A stretch of DNA of 19,104 nucleotides from Alphaproteobacteria bacterium (lineage in GTDB: Bacteria > Pseudomonadota > Alphaproteobacteria > Acetobacterales > Acetobacteraceae). A program made the translations under genes and the position numbers. The notes beneath the pieces were generated by a model. It saw only the letters and a program-made list of their open reading frames with translations. It did not search any database and was not told the DNA's origin. The DNA lies in the NCBI GenBank assembly GCA_013298245.1, contig JAAFHD010000018.1, forward strand, positions 1-19,104, read 5' to 3'. Shown here piece by piece: positions 6,186 through 13,962 of this stretch (within the stretch, counting starts at the first letter, position 1; each line of letters starts with the position of its first letter).

Positions 6186-6794
6186 ATGATGGAACCAGCG
6201 GAAGACCCGCGCGGCAGGGGCCGCCCCGCCCGTTCAGCGGCGCAGATTGCCGATATGCGCGCGCATATCGCCGGCTGCGCCGCGCGGCTGTTCCAGCAGG
6301 AGGGCTACGCCGCCGTTTCCATGCGCAAACTGGCCGCCGAGGCCGGATGCACGACCAAGACCGTCTATGCCTATTTCAACGCCAAGATCGACATCCTGAG
6401 CCTGCTGTGGTCCGACGTCTTCGCCACCCTGTTCGACCAGCTGGACGCGATGGCCGCCGCCGAACCCGACGCCGTGGCCCGGCTGGAAGCGGTGGCCCAG
6501 GCCTATGTGCGTTTCTGGCTGGACCATCGGGACCACTACTTCCTGGTCTTCATGTCCGGCGGCATTTCGCGCGCCGAGGTCGAGGGCTTCGTCGCCACCG
6601 GCCTGCCGGGTGCGCGCTTCGATCTGTTCGCCCGCTGCCTGGCCGCCGCACTGGGCGCCGACGCACGGGAAAAATCCGAGGCGCTGGTCTGCGCCCTGAA
6701 CGGCATTGCCCAGGCGCTGATCACCATCAGCGGCCATCCATGGTCGCCGCCCGAATCCCTGGTGCGCATCGCCGTCCATGGCGTGTTGCGATGA
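6186..6794 (+). CDS. TetR family transcriptional regulator
   Basis: This encodes 202 residues. The N-terminal TetR DNA-binding domain spans about residues 20-70, with the helix-turn-helix at MRKLAAEAGCTTKTVYAYFNAK (46-67), a classic TetR signature. Before it is a basic GRGRPAR tail. The rest is the helical ligand/dimer domain, with ARFDLFARCLAAAL and a FLVFMSGG stretch; the ligand is unknown. It is probably a repressor of itself and of the divergent membrane protein gene through the palindrome at 6138-6155. Two ATG codons are adjacent in frame (6186 and 6189), with GAGG at 6180-6183; spacing slightly favours the second. The histidinol phosphatase gene begins 34 bases downstream and could be read from the same promoter. 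Confidence 0.9.
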   Translation: MMEPAEDPRGRGRPARSAAQIADMRAHIAGCAARLFQQEGYAAVSMRKLAAEAGCTTKTVYAYFNAKIDILSLLWSDVFATLFDQLDAMAAAEPDAVARLEAVAQAYVRFWLDHRDHYFLVFMSGGISRAEVEGFVATGLPGARFDLFARCLAAALGADAREKSEALVCALNGIAQALITISGHPWSPPESLVRIAVHGVLR

Positions 6795-6828
6795 CGCCGC
6801 ACCTGGCTTACCCGCAAAGGACCCGCCC

Positions 6829-7605
6829 ATGCTGAACCCCGCCTTCATCACCACCGCCCACGCCGCCGCCGACGCCGCAGGTCGCTTCATCCTGCCCTTC
6901 TTCCGTGCCGGCCTGGCGGTGGATGGCAAATCCGACGCATCCCCCGTCACCGAGGCCGATCGCGGCGCCGAACGCGTCATTCGCGAGATTCTCTCCGCCC
7001 GCTTCCCCACCCACGGCATCTGGGGCGAGGAATACGGCGCCGATCGCGCCGATGCCGAATGGGTCTGGCTGCTGGACCCGATCGACGGCACCCGCGCCTT
7101 CATCACCGGCCGCCCCCTTTTCACCACGCTGATTTCCCTGCTGCACCGCGGCCGCCCGGTGCTGGGCGTCATCGACCAACCCGCCACGCGGGAACGCTGG
7201 CTGGGCGTGGACGGCGCGCCCACGCGCTTCACCGGCCCCTTCGGCGGCACCGCCCGCACCCGCGCCTGCACCCGCCTGGCCGACGCCGAACTGGGCTGCA
7301 CCAGCCCCGAAATCTTCGACGCCGCAACCACCCCCCGCTTCGACCGCCTGCGCACCGCCTGCCGTCGCACCACATGGGGCGGCGATGCCTATGGCTACGG
7401 GTTGGTCGCGCTGGGCTGCCTGGATGTGGTCGCCGAAACCACGCTGAAACCCTGGGATTGGGCGGCGCTGGTCCCCGTCATCACCGGCGCAGGCGGTGTC
7501 TTCACCGATTGGCAAGGCCACCCGCTGACACTGGAAAGCCCGGGCGATGTGCTGGCTTTGGGCGACATGACACTGTTACCCGAAGCGCTGGAAAGACTTT
7601 CTTAA
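6829..7605 (+). CDS. hisN: Histidinol-phosphatase, inositol monophosphatase family
   Basis: This encodes 258 residues, the usual length. It is predicted to hydrolyse histidinol phosphate to histidinol, the penultimate part of histidine biosynthesis. Metal ligands of the IMPase fold are seen: E67 in WGEEYG, D83 and D86 in LLDPIDGTRAF (81-91), and D210 in KPWDWAALVP. The HisN subgroup is indicated by GTRAFITGRPLFTTLISLL, RPVLGVIDQP, RERWLG and AGGVFTDWQG rather than by inositol- or CysQ-type sequences. The ATG at 6829 has AAAGGA 7 bases upstream, which decides against an in-frame ATG at 6778 inside the TetR gene. No other his genes are near, as is common for hisN in alphaproteobacteria. Confidence 0.9.
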   Translation: MLNPAFITTAHAAADAAGRFILPFFRAGLAVDGKSDASPVTEADRGAERVIREILSARFPTHGIWGEEYGADRADAEWVWLLDPIDGTRAFITGRPLFTTLISLLHRGRPVLGVIDQPATRERWLGVDGAPTRFTGPFGGTARTRACTRLADAELGCTSPEIFDAATTPRFDRLRTACRRTTWGGDAYGYGLVALGCLDVVAETTLKPWDWAALVPVITGAGGVFTDWQGHPLTLESPGDVLALGDMTLLPEALERLS

Positions 7606-7628
7606 CCCAACCGCGCAACCCTGCCGGG

Positions 7629-8573
7629 ATGGCCCCGGATGTGCAGGAGCTACGTCGTCTCGTCACCCTGCTTGAACAAAGCGGGATGGGCGCGCGCGCC
7701 GATGTGGCAGCGCTGATCGATGCGTCACGCCCGCTGCTGTCCGGCATGCCGCCACGGGCGCCGCGTGGCCGCGCGCGGGCCAAGCTGGGCGCGCTGTTCG
7801 GCCTGTTGATGGATGCCGCCGCGCTGACCGCCGCCATGGCCGCCGCCATGTCCATGCTCCTGATGGCCGAGGCCGACGCGCTGCCGCTGGTCGTGCTGCT
7901 GGCCGCCGCCGCCTGGGGCCTGGCGCGCAGCCCGGAAACCCGCGCGCTGATCGCCGGCAGCGGCTTCTGGCTGCGCTACCACCTGCGCTGGGCCTGGTTG
8001 TGGCTGGCCGAGGCCTTCAGCCCCGCAGCCCAAGCCAAGCTGGACGCGCTGCTTTACGGCCGGGAGGTGATGTGGGCTTGGCGCAGCCACCGCCGCACCC
8101 TGCCCCATCGCCCGACGCCGCCGGATGTCGAGGCCTTCCTGGCGGCCACCTACGGCCCGCAGGCACAGGCGCAATGGCGCGTCCTGCTGGCCGAACCCGC
8201 CTGGACATTGCGTGGCGGCAGCGCGCCGCCACACCCCAGCCTGCGCTGGTCCTTCCTGATCCCGCGCTTCGAGGCGTTGGCGGCCGCTGGCGCGCTATGG
8301 GCGCCGCCCGCAGCGCCAACCGTCGCGGCACCGCCACCGCTGCCACCGGCCATCGCGCTGCCCGCCGAACCACCCGAATGGGCGCAACGCCGCATCGACC
8401 TGCGGGACCTCATCAAGCGCAAGCGGGAGGAGATCAACACCGCCCATGGCTGGAAGCTGAAAACGCCCGCCGAAATCGCGCAGCGCGACCTGCATCTGGC
8501 CACCTTGCGCGATGAGTTGCGCGCAATGGAAGCCGAATTGGCCGCCATGACGCCGCGCGCGGAAGCCGCGTGA
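7629..8573 (+). CDS. Unrecognised membrane protein with C-terminal coiled coil
   Basis: This encodes 314 residues, family not recognised. The N-terminal 50 residues are hydrophilic, then two Ala/Leu-rich hydrophobic segments lie at about 55-80 and 84-98. A Trp/Tyr-rich segment follows (FWLRYHLRWAWLWLAEAF, 113-130), then a basic region, a Pro/Ala linker (224-250) and a charged helical tail at about 252-306 that could form a coiled coil. It starts 23 bases after hisN on the same strand and may be co-transcribed. The ATG at 7629 is the first in frame after hisN; its ribosome site is weak (CCGGG), so ATG at codon 20 is possible. It ends 6 bases from the convergent fnr stop. Confidence 0.7.
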   Translation: MAPDVQELRRLVTLLEQSGMGARADVAALIDASRPLLSGMPPRAPRGRARAKLGALFGLLMDAAALTAAMAAAMSMLLMAEADALPLVVLLAAAAWGLARSPETRALIAGSGFWLRYHLRWAWLWLAEAFSPAAQAKLDALLYGREVMWAWRSHRRTLPHRPTPPDVEAFLAATYGPQAQAQWRVLLAEPAWTLRGGSAPPHPSLRWSFLIPRFEALAAAGALWAPPAAPTVAAPPPLPPAIALPAEPPEWAQRRIDLRDLIKRKREEINTAHGWKLKTPAEIAQRDLHLATLRDELRAMEAELAAMTPRAEAA

Positions 8574-8579
8574 AGCGGT

Positions 8580-9308
8580 TCAGTCCGCGCAACCCTCGCC
8601 CACGGCCAGTTCCTGCAACATCACACTGTCCAGGAACTCCACCGATTGCGGCCCATGCAGCGCGATCAAGCCGCGCCTTTTGAAAGCGGAGAAGACGCGG
8701 CTGACGGTCTCCAGGGTCAGGCCCAGCAGGTCGGCGATGTCGCCGCGCGTGGCCATCAGGTCCAGCACCTTGCCATGCCAGCCGCGCCGGCGTTGTGCCT
8801 CGGCCAATGACACCAGAAAGCCCGCCACGCGCTCTTCCGCGGTGAAGCGGCCCAGCGCCATGACATGGTCCTGTGTGGCCGCCAGTTCGCGGGTGAACAG
8901 GTCCAGCAGGCTTTGCTTCATCACCGGGTGGCGTTCGAACAGCGCGTCCAGCCGGCGGCGTTCGATGCGGCAGATGGTGACGGGGCCCATGGCTTCCGCG
9001 CTGAAGGGGTATTCCTGCGCGGGCGTGAAGCCCACCAGGTCACCAGCGAGGCGAAACCCGATCGCCGCGCGCCGCCCATCCGGCAACAAGCGCGACAGGC
9101 GCACAGCGCCTTCGATCAGCGTGAAGGCGTGGCGCGCGGGGTCGCCCTGCAGGAACACCGCTTCGCGCGCCGCGTAATGCAAATGCGTGGCCTGCTCGGC
9201 CACTTCGCTCAGCACATCCGGCGTCAGTGGCGAACACAGCCCGACGAGGCGTGACGCACAATGCGCGCAGTCCCTGGCAATGGCTGGCTGGGTTTTCGCC
9301 ATGCTCAT
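8580..9308 (-). CDS. fnr: FNR-type oxygen-sensing Crp/Fnr regulator
   Basis: This encodes 242 residues. The N-terminus has CAHCASRLVGLC (C14, C17, C25), and a fourth cysteine, C113 (TICRI), sits where E. coli FNR has its central ligand. The protein can therefore be expected to carry an oxygen-labile [4Fe-4S] cluster. A cyclic-nucleotide-like domain spans about 30-150 and a Crp-type helix-turn-helix about 187-213. The recognition helix reads LTLETVSRVF; E200, S203 and R204 match the FNR residues that read TTGAT half-sites. The perfect FNR box upstream of ccoN is its evident target. The ATG at 9308 has GGAGGG 9 bases upstream. The gene lies 56 bases after the last small gene of the cco run with no obvious terminator between, so it may be the operon's final gene. 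Relatives are FnrN/FnrL/AadR. Confidence 0.93.
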   Translation of the reverse strand: MSMAKTQPAIARDCAHCASRLVGLCSPLTPDVLSEVAEQATHLHYAAREAVFLQGDPARHAFTLIEGAVRLSRLLPDGRRAAIGFRLAGDLVGFTPAQEYPFSAEAMGPVTICRIERRRLDALFERHPVMKQSLLDLFTRELAATQDHVMALGRFTAEERVAGFLVSLAEAQRRRGWHGKVLDLMATRGDIADLLGLTLETVSRVFSAFKRRGLIALHGPQSVEFLDSVMLQELAVGEGCAD

Positions 9309-9364
9309 TTGATTGCCCTCCGACAGAAGGGAGCATGGCGTCCGGCCGTGACAGTTTCAAGTGT

Positions 9365-9547
9365 TCAGCGGGCTTCCAACTCATCGTAATGTCGCTTGAT
9401 CAAGAACAGCGCGAATGCCGCGCCGAAGCCCAGCAAGCTCCACGCAAAAATCGCGAAACCGGCATCGCGTGCCGCGGCCGCCGAGAACAACCCGACCAGC
9501 GACAACACTGCCGACAACATAACGAAAGCGATACGAACAGAGCTCAT
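9365..9547 (-). CDS. Small two-helix membrane protein in the cbb3 operon
   Basis: This encodes 60 residues of unknown function. Two hydrophobic helices (about 5-25 and 30-50) surround a short ARDAG loop and end in the charged tail IKRHYDELEAR. Its ATG overlaps the ccoS stop (ATGA), so it is translationally coupled to the oxidase assembly genes. That placement suggests a role in cbb3 assembly, stability or membrane sensing. It is not CcoS, which lies just upstream, nor CcoQ. It could be a small accessory subunit comparable in size to CcoQ or CcoM. Confidence 0.8.
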   Translation of the reverse strand: MSSVRIAFVMLSAVLSLVGLFSAAAARDAGFAIFAWSLLGFGAAFALFLIKRHYDELEAR

Positions 9548-9699
9548 TTCTTTGGCCTTTCAGAATCGTCGAACAGGATGCGGCTCGCGGCACCGTCCAG
9601 GTCGTCATACTGGCCGCTGCGCAATGTCCACAGGAACAGCACCAGGCCCAGCAAGCCCATGCCCAGCGCCAACGGCGCCAACAGGATCAGCGCGGTCAT
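9544..9699 (-). CDS. ccoS: cbb3 oxidase assembly protein CcoS
   Basis: This encodes 51 residues. There is one N-terminal membrane helix (LILLAPLALGMGLLGLVLFLW, about residues 4-24) and then the hallmark RSGQYDDLDGAASRILFDD, typical of CcoS/FixS. CcoS is needed to insert haem and copper into the cbb3 oxidase. It overlaps ccoI at its start and the next small gene at its end by ATGA, so the three are tightly coupled. Length and position match the family. Confidence 0.95.
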   Translation of the reverse strand: MTALILLAPLALGMGLLGLVLFLWTLRSGQYDDLDGAASRILFDDSERPKK

Positions 9700-12029
9700 G
9701 GCGCGGCCTCCGCGCGCAGCGCGTTCAGGATGACGGCGATGGAGGATGTGGCCATCACCACCGCCGCGATCAGCGGCGTGGCCAGGCCCAGCACCGCGCA
9801 GGGCACCGCGACCAGGTTGTAGGCCAGGCTCATCGCGATGTTCTGTCGGGCGATTTGCTGCGCGCGTCGCGCGGCCACAACGGCACCTGGCAGCGCGGCC
9901 AGAGGTGCGCGCCCTTGCAGCACGATATCGGCCGCCGCTTGCGCCAGATCCGTGCCATCGCCCATGCTGGCCGAGACATGCGCGCGCGACAGCGCGGCGG
10001 CGTCGTTCAGCCCATCACCCACCATCAGCGGGCGCGCGCCGGCGGCGGCCAGCGCATCCATCCGCGCGGCTTTTTCGGCGGGCGATACACCGGCGCGCCA
10101 TTCGCCAATGCCAGCGGCGCGCGCCGCATCTGCCACCGACCGCGCGCCATCGCCCGACAGCAATTCCGCGCGCAGACCCAGCGCGCCCAGTGCCGCCACC
10201 GCGTGGTCCGCGTCATCGCGCAACCGGTCGGCGAAGCGCAGCGCCACGGGCGCAGCACCCGCATCGGCACGGAACCACAGCGTCATGCCCTGGCCATCAT
10301 CGCGCGCGCCGCAGAAGGCCGCGTTGCCGATGCGCGCATCGCCCGCGCGCACGCCCTGGCCGGGTTCCTCCACCGCATCCGTCGCGGCCGGCGCATCGGG
10401 GCATGCGCGCAGCAGCGCGCGCGCCAGCGGGTGGCGGCTGGCATGCGCCAGCATCGCCGCGCGGCGCAGCAGCGCGGGCTCATGCGCGCCCAGCAATTCC
10501 GGTTGGCCCAAGGTCAGCGTGCCGGTCTTGTCCAGCACCACACGATCCGCGCTGGCCAGGCGTTCCAGCGCGGTCGGCGAGGTCACCAGCACACCGCGCC
10601 GGAACAGCGCGCCCACCGCCACCACCTGCACCGCCGGCACCGCGATCGCGAGGCCACAGGGGCAGGTGATGATCAGCGCGGCGACGGCGGGCACCAGCGC
10701 TTCCTGCCAGGTCACGCCCGCCAGCAGCCACCAGCCCAGGAAGGTGCCGAAGGCAACCGCATGCGCCACCGGCACGTAGATTCGCGCTGCGCGATCGGCC
10801 AGCGACACGTATCGCCCGCGTGCCGCCGCGCCCTGTTCCAGCAACCGCGCCATGGCGGCGATGGAGCCGTCCTTCGCCGCTGCCGTCACCGCCAGCACGA
10901 AGGGCGCGCCGAGATTCACCGCACCCGCCGGCAGCGCCACGCCAGCGGCAAAACCGCGCGGCAGCGCCTCGCCAGTGGTGGCGGCGGTGTCCAGCAATGT
11001 GGCGCTGGCGGCGCGGCCATCCAGGCGCAGGCGTTCGCCGGTGGCGACCAGCAGGCGGTCACCCGCGCGCACCGCATCCACCGCGCAGGCTGCGGCGCCG
11101 CCAGTGCCGTCCAGACGCGTCACGCCGCCGCCCTGCAAGGCCAGCAATTCCGCCACCGATTGCCGCGCGCGCCGGCGCGCCGCGCGGTCCAGCACGCGCC
11201 CGCCCAGCAGCAGCGCCAGCAGCGCCGTCGCGCCGTCGAACCAGGTGAAGGGGCCGTTGCGCAGCGCTTCCGAAAGCGACATCGCCGTCGTCGCCAGCAC
11301 GCCGAGCGACACCGCCATGTCCATGTTCAACCGCCCCGCACGCAACGCGCAGAACGCCGAGCGATAGAAGGGCATGCCCGCATAAGCGACCACCGGCAGC
11401 GCCACCAATGCTGCCAGCCAATGCAGGAAGCCGCGCGTCGCCTCGCCCATATCCGTGCCGGCCCAGACCGCGACGGAGGCGAGCATGACGTTCATCGAAC
11501 CAAAGGCGGCGATGCCGAAGGCGCGGGTCAGCGCGCGGCCCTCCGCATCCTCCGCCGCCGACAGGCAGGCGGCCGACCAGGGTGCCGCGCGAAAGCCCAG
11601 CCGCGCCAGCACCGCGGCGAAATCATTGCCCCGCGCGGCCGGTCCACGCCACGCGATATCCAGCCGCCGCGCCGCCAGGTTGGCGCGCGCATGGGTGATA
11701 TCGGCTTCGCGCAGCAGCGCGTTTTCCACCAGCCACACACAAGCGCCGCAGGTCAGGCCCGAGAGCATCAGCGACAGCCGATGCCCGTCGCCATCCACCA
11801 CCGCATGCGCGCTGACATCCGCCGGTGCCAGCCTGTCCGGGCGCAACTGCCCGGCCTCTGTCGTGCGGCGGTGGTAGAAGGCATCCAGGCCCAGACCTGC
11901 GACGAGTTCGTGCGCGGCTTCGCAGCCGGCACAGCAGAAACGCGCGCCGTGCGCCGGCGCGTTGCAATGCGCGCAACTCGCCGTGCTGGCGCGCAGCACC
12001 TCGGGCGTGATGCGCGCCAGTGCGGTCAT
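9696..12029 (-). CDS. ccoI: Copper-transporting P1B-type ATPase CcoI/FixI
   Basis: This encodes 777 residues. It exports copper across the inner membrane for cbb3 oxidase assembly. In order: a Cys-rich N-terminal metal site (CAHC at 19-22, FCCAGC at 31-36), a heavy-metal-associated domain with GLTCGACVWLVE (C94, C97), membrane helices from about 165, actuator TGE (352-354), the transmembrane CPC metal site (456-458), phosphorylated D500 in DKTGTLT, HP at 533-534 and the hinge GDGLND (671-676). These are the full set for an active CopA2/FixI-type pump. The ATG at 12029 overlaps the ccoH stop (ATGA); an in-frame start at 12101 would run 24 residues into ccoH and is rejected. The ccoS gene overlaps its end. 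Confidence 0.96.
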   Translation of the reverse strand: MTALARITPEVLRASTASCAHCNAPAHGARFCCAGCEAAHELVAGLGLDAFYHRRTTEAGQLRPDRLAPADVSAHAVVDGDGHRLSLMLSGLTCGACVWLVENALLREADITHARANLAARRLDIAWRGPAARGNDFAAVLARLGFRAAPWSAACLSAAEDAEGRALTRAFGIAAFGSMNVMLASVAVWAGTDMGEATRGFLHWLAALVALPVVAYAGMPFYRSAFCALRAGRLNMDMAVSLGVLATTAMSLSEALRNGPFTWFDGATALLALLLGGRVLDRAARRRARQSVAELLALQGGGVTRLDGTGGAAACAVDAVRAGDRLLVATGERLRLDGRAASATLLDTAATTGEALPRGFAAGVALPAGAVNLGAPFVLAVTAAAKDGSIAAMARLLEQGAAARGRYVSLADRAARIYVPVAHAVAFGTFLGWWLLAGVTWQEALVPAVAALIITCPCGLAIAVPAVQVVAVGALFRRGVLVTSPTALERLASADRVVLDKTGTLTLGQPELLGAHEPALLRRAAMLAHASRHPLARALLRACPDAPAATDAVEEPGQGVRAGDARIGNAAFCGARDDGQGMTLWFRADAGAAPVALRFADRLRDDADHAVAALGALGLRAELLSGDGARSVADAARAAGIGEWRAGVSPAEKAARMDALAAAGARPLMVGDGLNDAAALSRAHVSASMGDGTDLAQAAADIVLQGRAPLAALPGAVVAARRAQQIARQNIAMSLAYNLVAVPCAVLGLATPLIAAVVMATSSIAVILNALRAEAAP

Positions 12030-12475
12030 GGCAGCACCAGGCGGTGCTGCGCTTCCAGCACCTGCCCTGCGCCACCGCGCAGCAGCAATTCGAGGTCCCA
12101 TTGGCCGGGTGCTGCATCCAGCGTGATGCGCCAGCGGCCGGTGCCGGTGGCCTCGGGTTCCAGCGCCATCATGCTGCGTGTCAGCGGGCGTTGCAGCCGG
12201 GCGGTCAGCGCGGCCGGGACGGCGCGGCCATCGCGGTCACGCGCCATCACCTCCACGCCCTGCGCATCGCGTCGCACATCCACCACCCAGCCCAGCGCGT
12301 CCTGCCGCGCGGCTTCCTCCAGCACGGTGGAATACTGCCGGCCGCGCTCATAGGCGCGTGGCACCAGGGGGCCGGCGAAGCCGTTCAGCGCGGCGGTCAC
12401 CAGCACGCCGTTCACCGCCACGACCAGCGCCATGCCGCCCACGAAAACCCAGGGAATCCAAGCGGATTTCTGCAT
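12026..12475 (-). CDS. ccoH: cbb3 oxidase assembly protein CcoH/FixH
   Basis: This encodes 149 residues. One N-terminal membrane helix (about 5-27, WIPWVFVGGMALVVAVNGVL) precedes a periplasmic domain with ERGRQYSTVLEEAARQDALGW, the FixH signature region, and a beta-rich end (GQWDLELLLRGG). CcoH stabilises assembly intermediates of the cbb3 oxidase. The ATG at 12475 sits 5 bases after the ccoG stop, with GGAGGGTGAGGG upstream as ribosome site. An in-frame opening at 12613 within ccoG is rejected because the helix would become internal. The stop overlaps the ccoI start. Confidence 0.95.
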   Translation of the reverse strand: MQKSAWIPWVFVGGMALVVAVNGVLVTAALNGFAGPLVPRAYERGRQYSTVLEEAARQDALGWVVDVRRDAQGVEVMARDRDGRAVPAALTARLQRPLTRSMMALEPEATGTGRWRITLDAAPGQWDLELLLRGGAGQVLEAQHRLVLP

Positions 12476-12480
12476 GACCC

Positions 12481-13953
12481 TCACCCTCCCGGTGCGACGA
12501 AGATGCTGCCCTCGCGCGCCACCTGGCGGCCCGAGGCATCCAGCAGGCGGAAGCTGACGGGCGTGGATGCGCCGAGCGAAACGCCAGGCGGTGCCACGAC
12601 AAACACACGCCATTCCGCGATGCCATCCGCGCGTGCGGCCAGCAGCGGATGCCCCGCGGCATCGACCGCCGGTTGCCCCGCCACCGACAGGCGCAAATTC
12701 GCCGGCGCGTCGAGTGCCAGCGCATAGCTGACCGGCGCGCGCCCCTTCTCGCCGATGCGCAGCGTGTAGGTGTTGCGGATGCCGCCATCGGCCAGCCGCA
12801 CATAGAGCGGCGCGCGATCGCGCAGCGCCGTCAATGTCACGTCATGGCGCAGCGCGAAGGCCACCACCATCACCAGCGCGACGGCCGAAAACACCGACGC
12901 ATAGACCATGGTGCGCGGGCGCAGCAGCCGGCGCGGCGCGCGCGCGGCCATGCCTGGCGCGTGGCGCACCGCACCCGCGGGCATGGCGCAGACCGCCGCA
13001 CCCGATGCATCCAGATTGTCGCTGCTGTCGAAGGCGATCAGCTTCGTCGGCCGGCCCAGGCGCTGCATGATGTCGTCGCAGGCGTCGATGCACAGGCCGC
13101 AGCCGATGCACTGCAATTGCGTGCCCTCGCGGATGTCGATGCCGGTGGGACAGACGTGGACGCAGGCGCGGCAATCGACGCAATCGCCGGTGCCTTCGAT
13201 GCGCGCCTTGCCGCGGGGTTCGCCGCGCCAACCGCGATAGGCGACGATCATCGAATGTTCGTCCAGCATCGCCGCCTGGAAGCGCGGCCAGGGGCACATG
13301 TAGGTGCAGACCTGTTCGCGCGCGAAGCCGGCCAGCAGATAGGTCGTGCCCGCGAACAGCGCGATGAAGCCATAGATGGTCAGGCTGGCCTGGCCGGTCA
13401 CGATATCGACCAGCGTGCGGGGCGCGTCACCGAAGTAGAAAATCCAGGCGCCGCCGGTCAGCAATGCGATGGTGATCCAGGCGGCATGCGTGGCCGCCTT
13501 CTGGCCGAATTTGCGCGCGGTCCAGGGCGCGGCATCAAGCCGCATGCGCTGCGTGCGGTCGCCCTGAATCCAGCGTTCCACCTGCATGAACAGGTCAGTC
13601 CAGACGGTCTGCGGGCAGGCGAAGCCGCACCACAGGCGGCCATACAGCGACGACACGGCGAACAACCCCACCGCGCCTAGCACCAGCAGGCCGGTCAGGT
13701 AGTAGACCTCCTGCGGCCAGAGCTCGATCCAGAAGAAGAACAGCCGTGCATTCTGGATATCCAGCAGCACCGCCTGGTTGGGCGCGCCCGCGCCGCGGTC
13801 CCAGCGCAGCCACGGGAGCAGATAATACACGGCCAGGCACAGCCCCAGCACCGCCCATTTGATGCGGCGGATCGGCCCGCGCACCGAACGCGGATACACC
13901 TTCTGGTGGTCCGCATAGAGTGCGGCGTCGCGGATGCCGAAGCTGCCGTCCAT
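12481..13953 (-). CDS. ccoG: cbb3 oxidase accessory ferredoxin protein CcoG/FixG
   Basis: This encodes 490 residues. It is a membrane iron-sulfur protein that reduces Cu(II) for CcoI in cbb3 biogenesis. Seen in order: a YADHQKVYPRSVRG N-terminus, several membrane helices, WCGFACPQTVW (C109, C113), CTYMCPWPRF (C216, C220), two [4Fe-4S] ferredoxin motifs, CVDCRACVHVCP (C258, C261, C264, C268) and CIGCGLCIDACD (C282, C285, C288, C292), a further helix near 345, and a C-terminal Ig-like periplasmic domain. The ATG at 13953 is chosen because AGGAGG lies 5 bases upstream, overlapping the ccoP stop; a GTG at 13959 is inside that site. Confidence 0.96.
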   Translation of the reverse strand: MDGSFGIRDAALYADHQKVYPRSVRGPIRRIKWAVLGLCLAVYYLLPWLRWDRGAGAPNQAVLLDIQNARLFFFWIELWPQEVYYLTGLLVLGAVGLFAVSSLYGRLWCGFACPQTVWTDLFMQVERWIQGDRTQRMRLDAAPWTARKFGQKAATHAAWITIALLTGGAWIFYFGDAPRTLVDIVTGQASLTIYGFIALFAGTTYLLAGFAREQVCTYMCPWPRFQAAMLDEHSMIVAYRGWRGEPRGKARIEGTGDCVDCRACVHVCPTGIDIREGTQLQCIGCGLCIDACDDIMQRLGRPTKLIAFDSSDNLDASGAAVCAMPAGAVRHAPGMAARAPRRLLRPRTMVYASVFSAVALVMVVAFALRHDVTLTALRDRAPLYVRLADGGIRNTYTLRIGEKGRAPVSYALALDAPANLRLSVAGQPAVDAAGHPLLAARADGIAEWRVFVVAPPGVSLGASTPVSFRLLDASGRQVAREGSIFVAPGG

Positions 13954-13962
13954 CGTCACCTC

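Noticed and set aside
9394..9403. CTTGATCAAG palindrome near the start of the fnr region
   Set aside because: The half-sites lack the four-base spacer of an FNR box, and it lies inside the 60-residue protein gene.
9396..12353. 985-codon open frame on the plus strand opposite ccoI and ccoH
   Set aside because: It is antisense to genes with complete family motifs. Its product is rich in Arg, His, Gln and Ala with no domain, as expected from a stop-poor antisense frame in GC-rich DNA.
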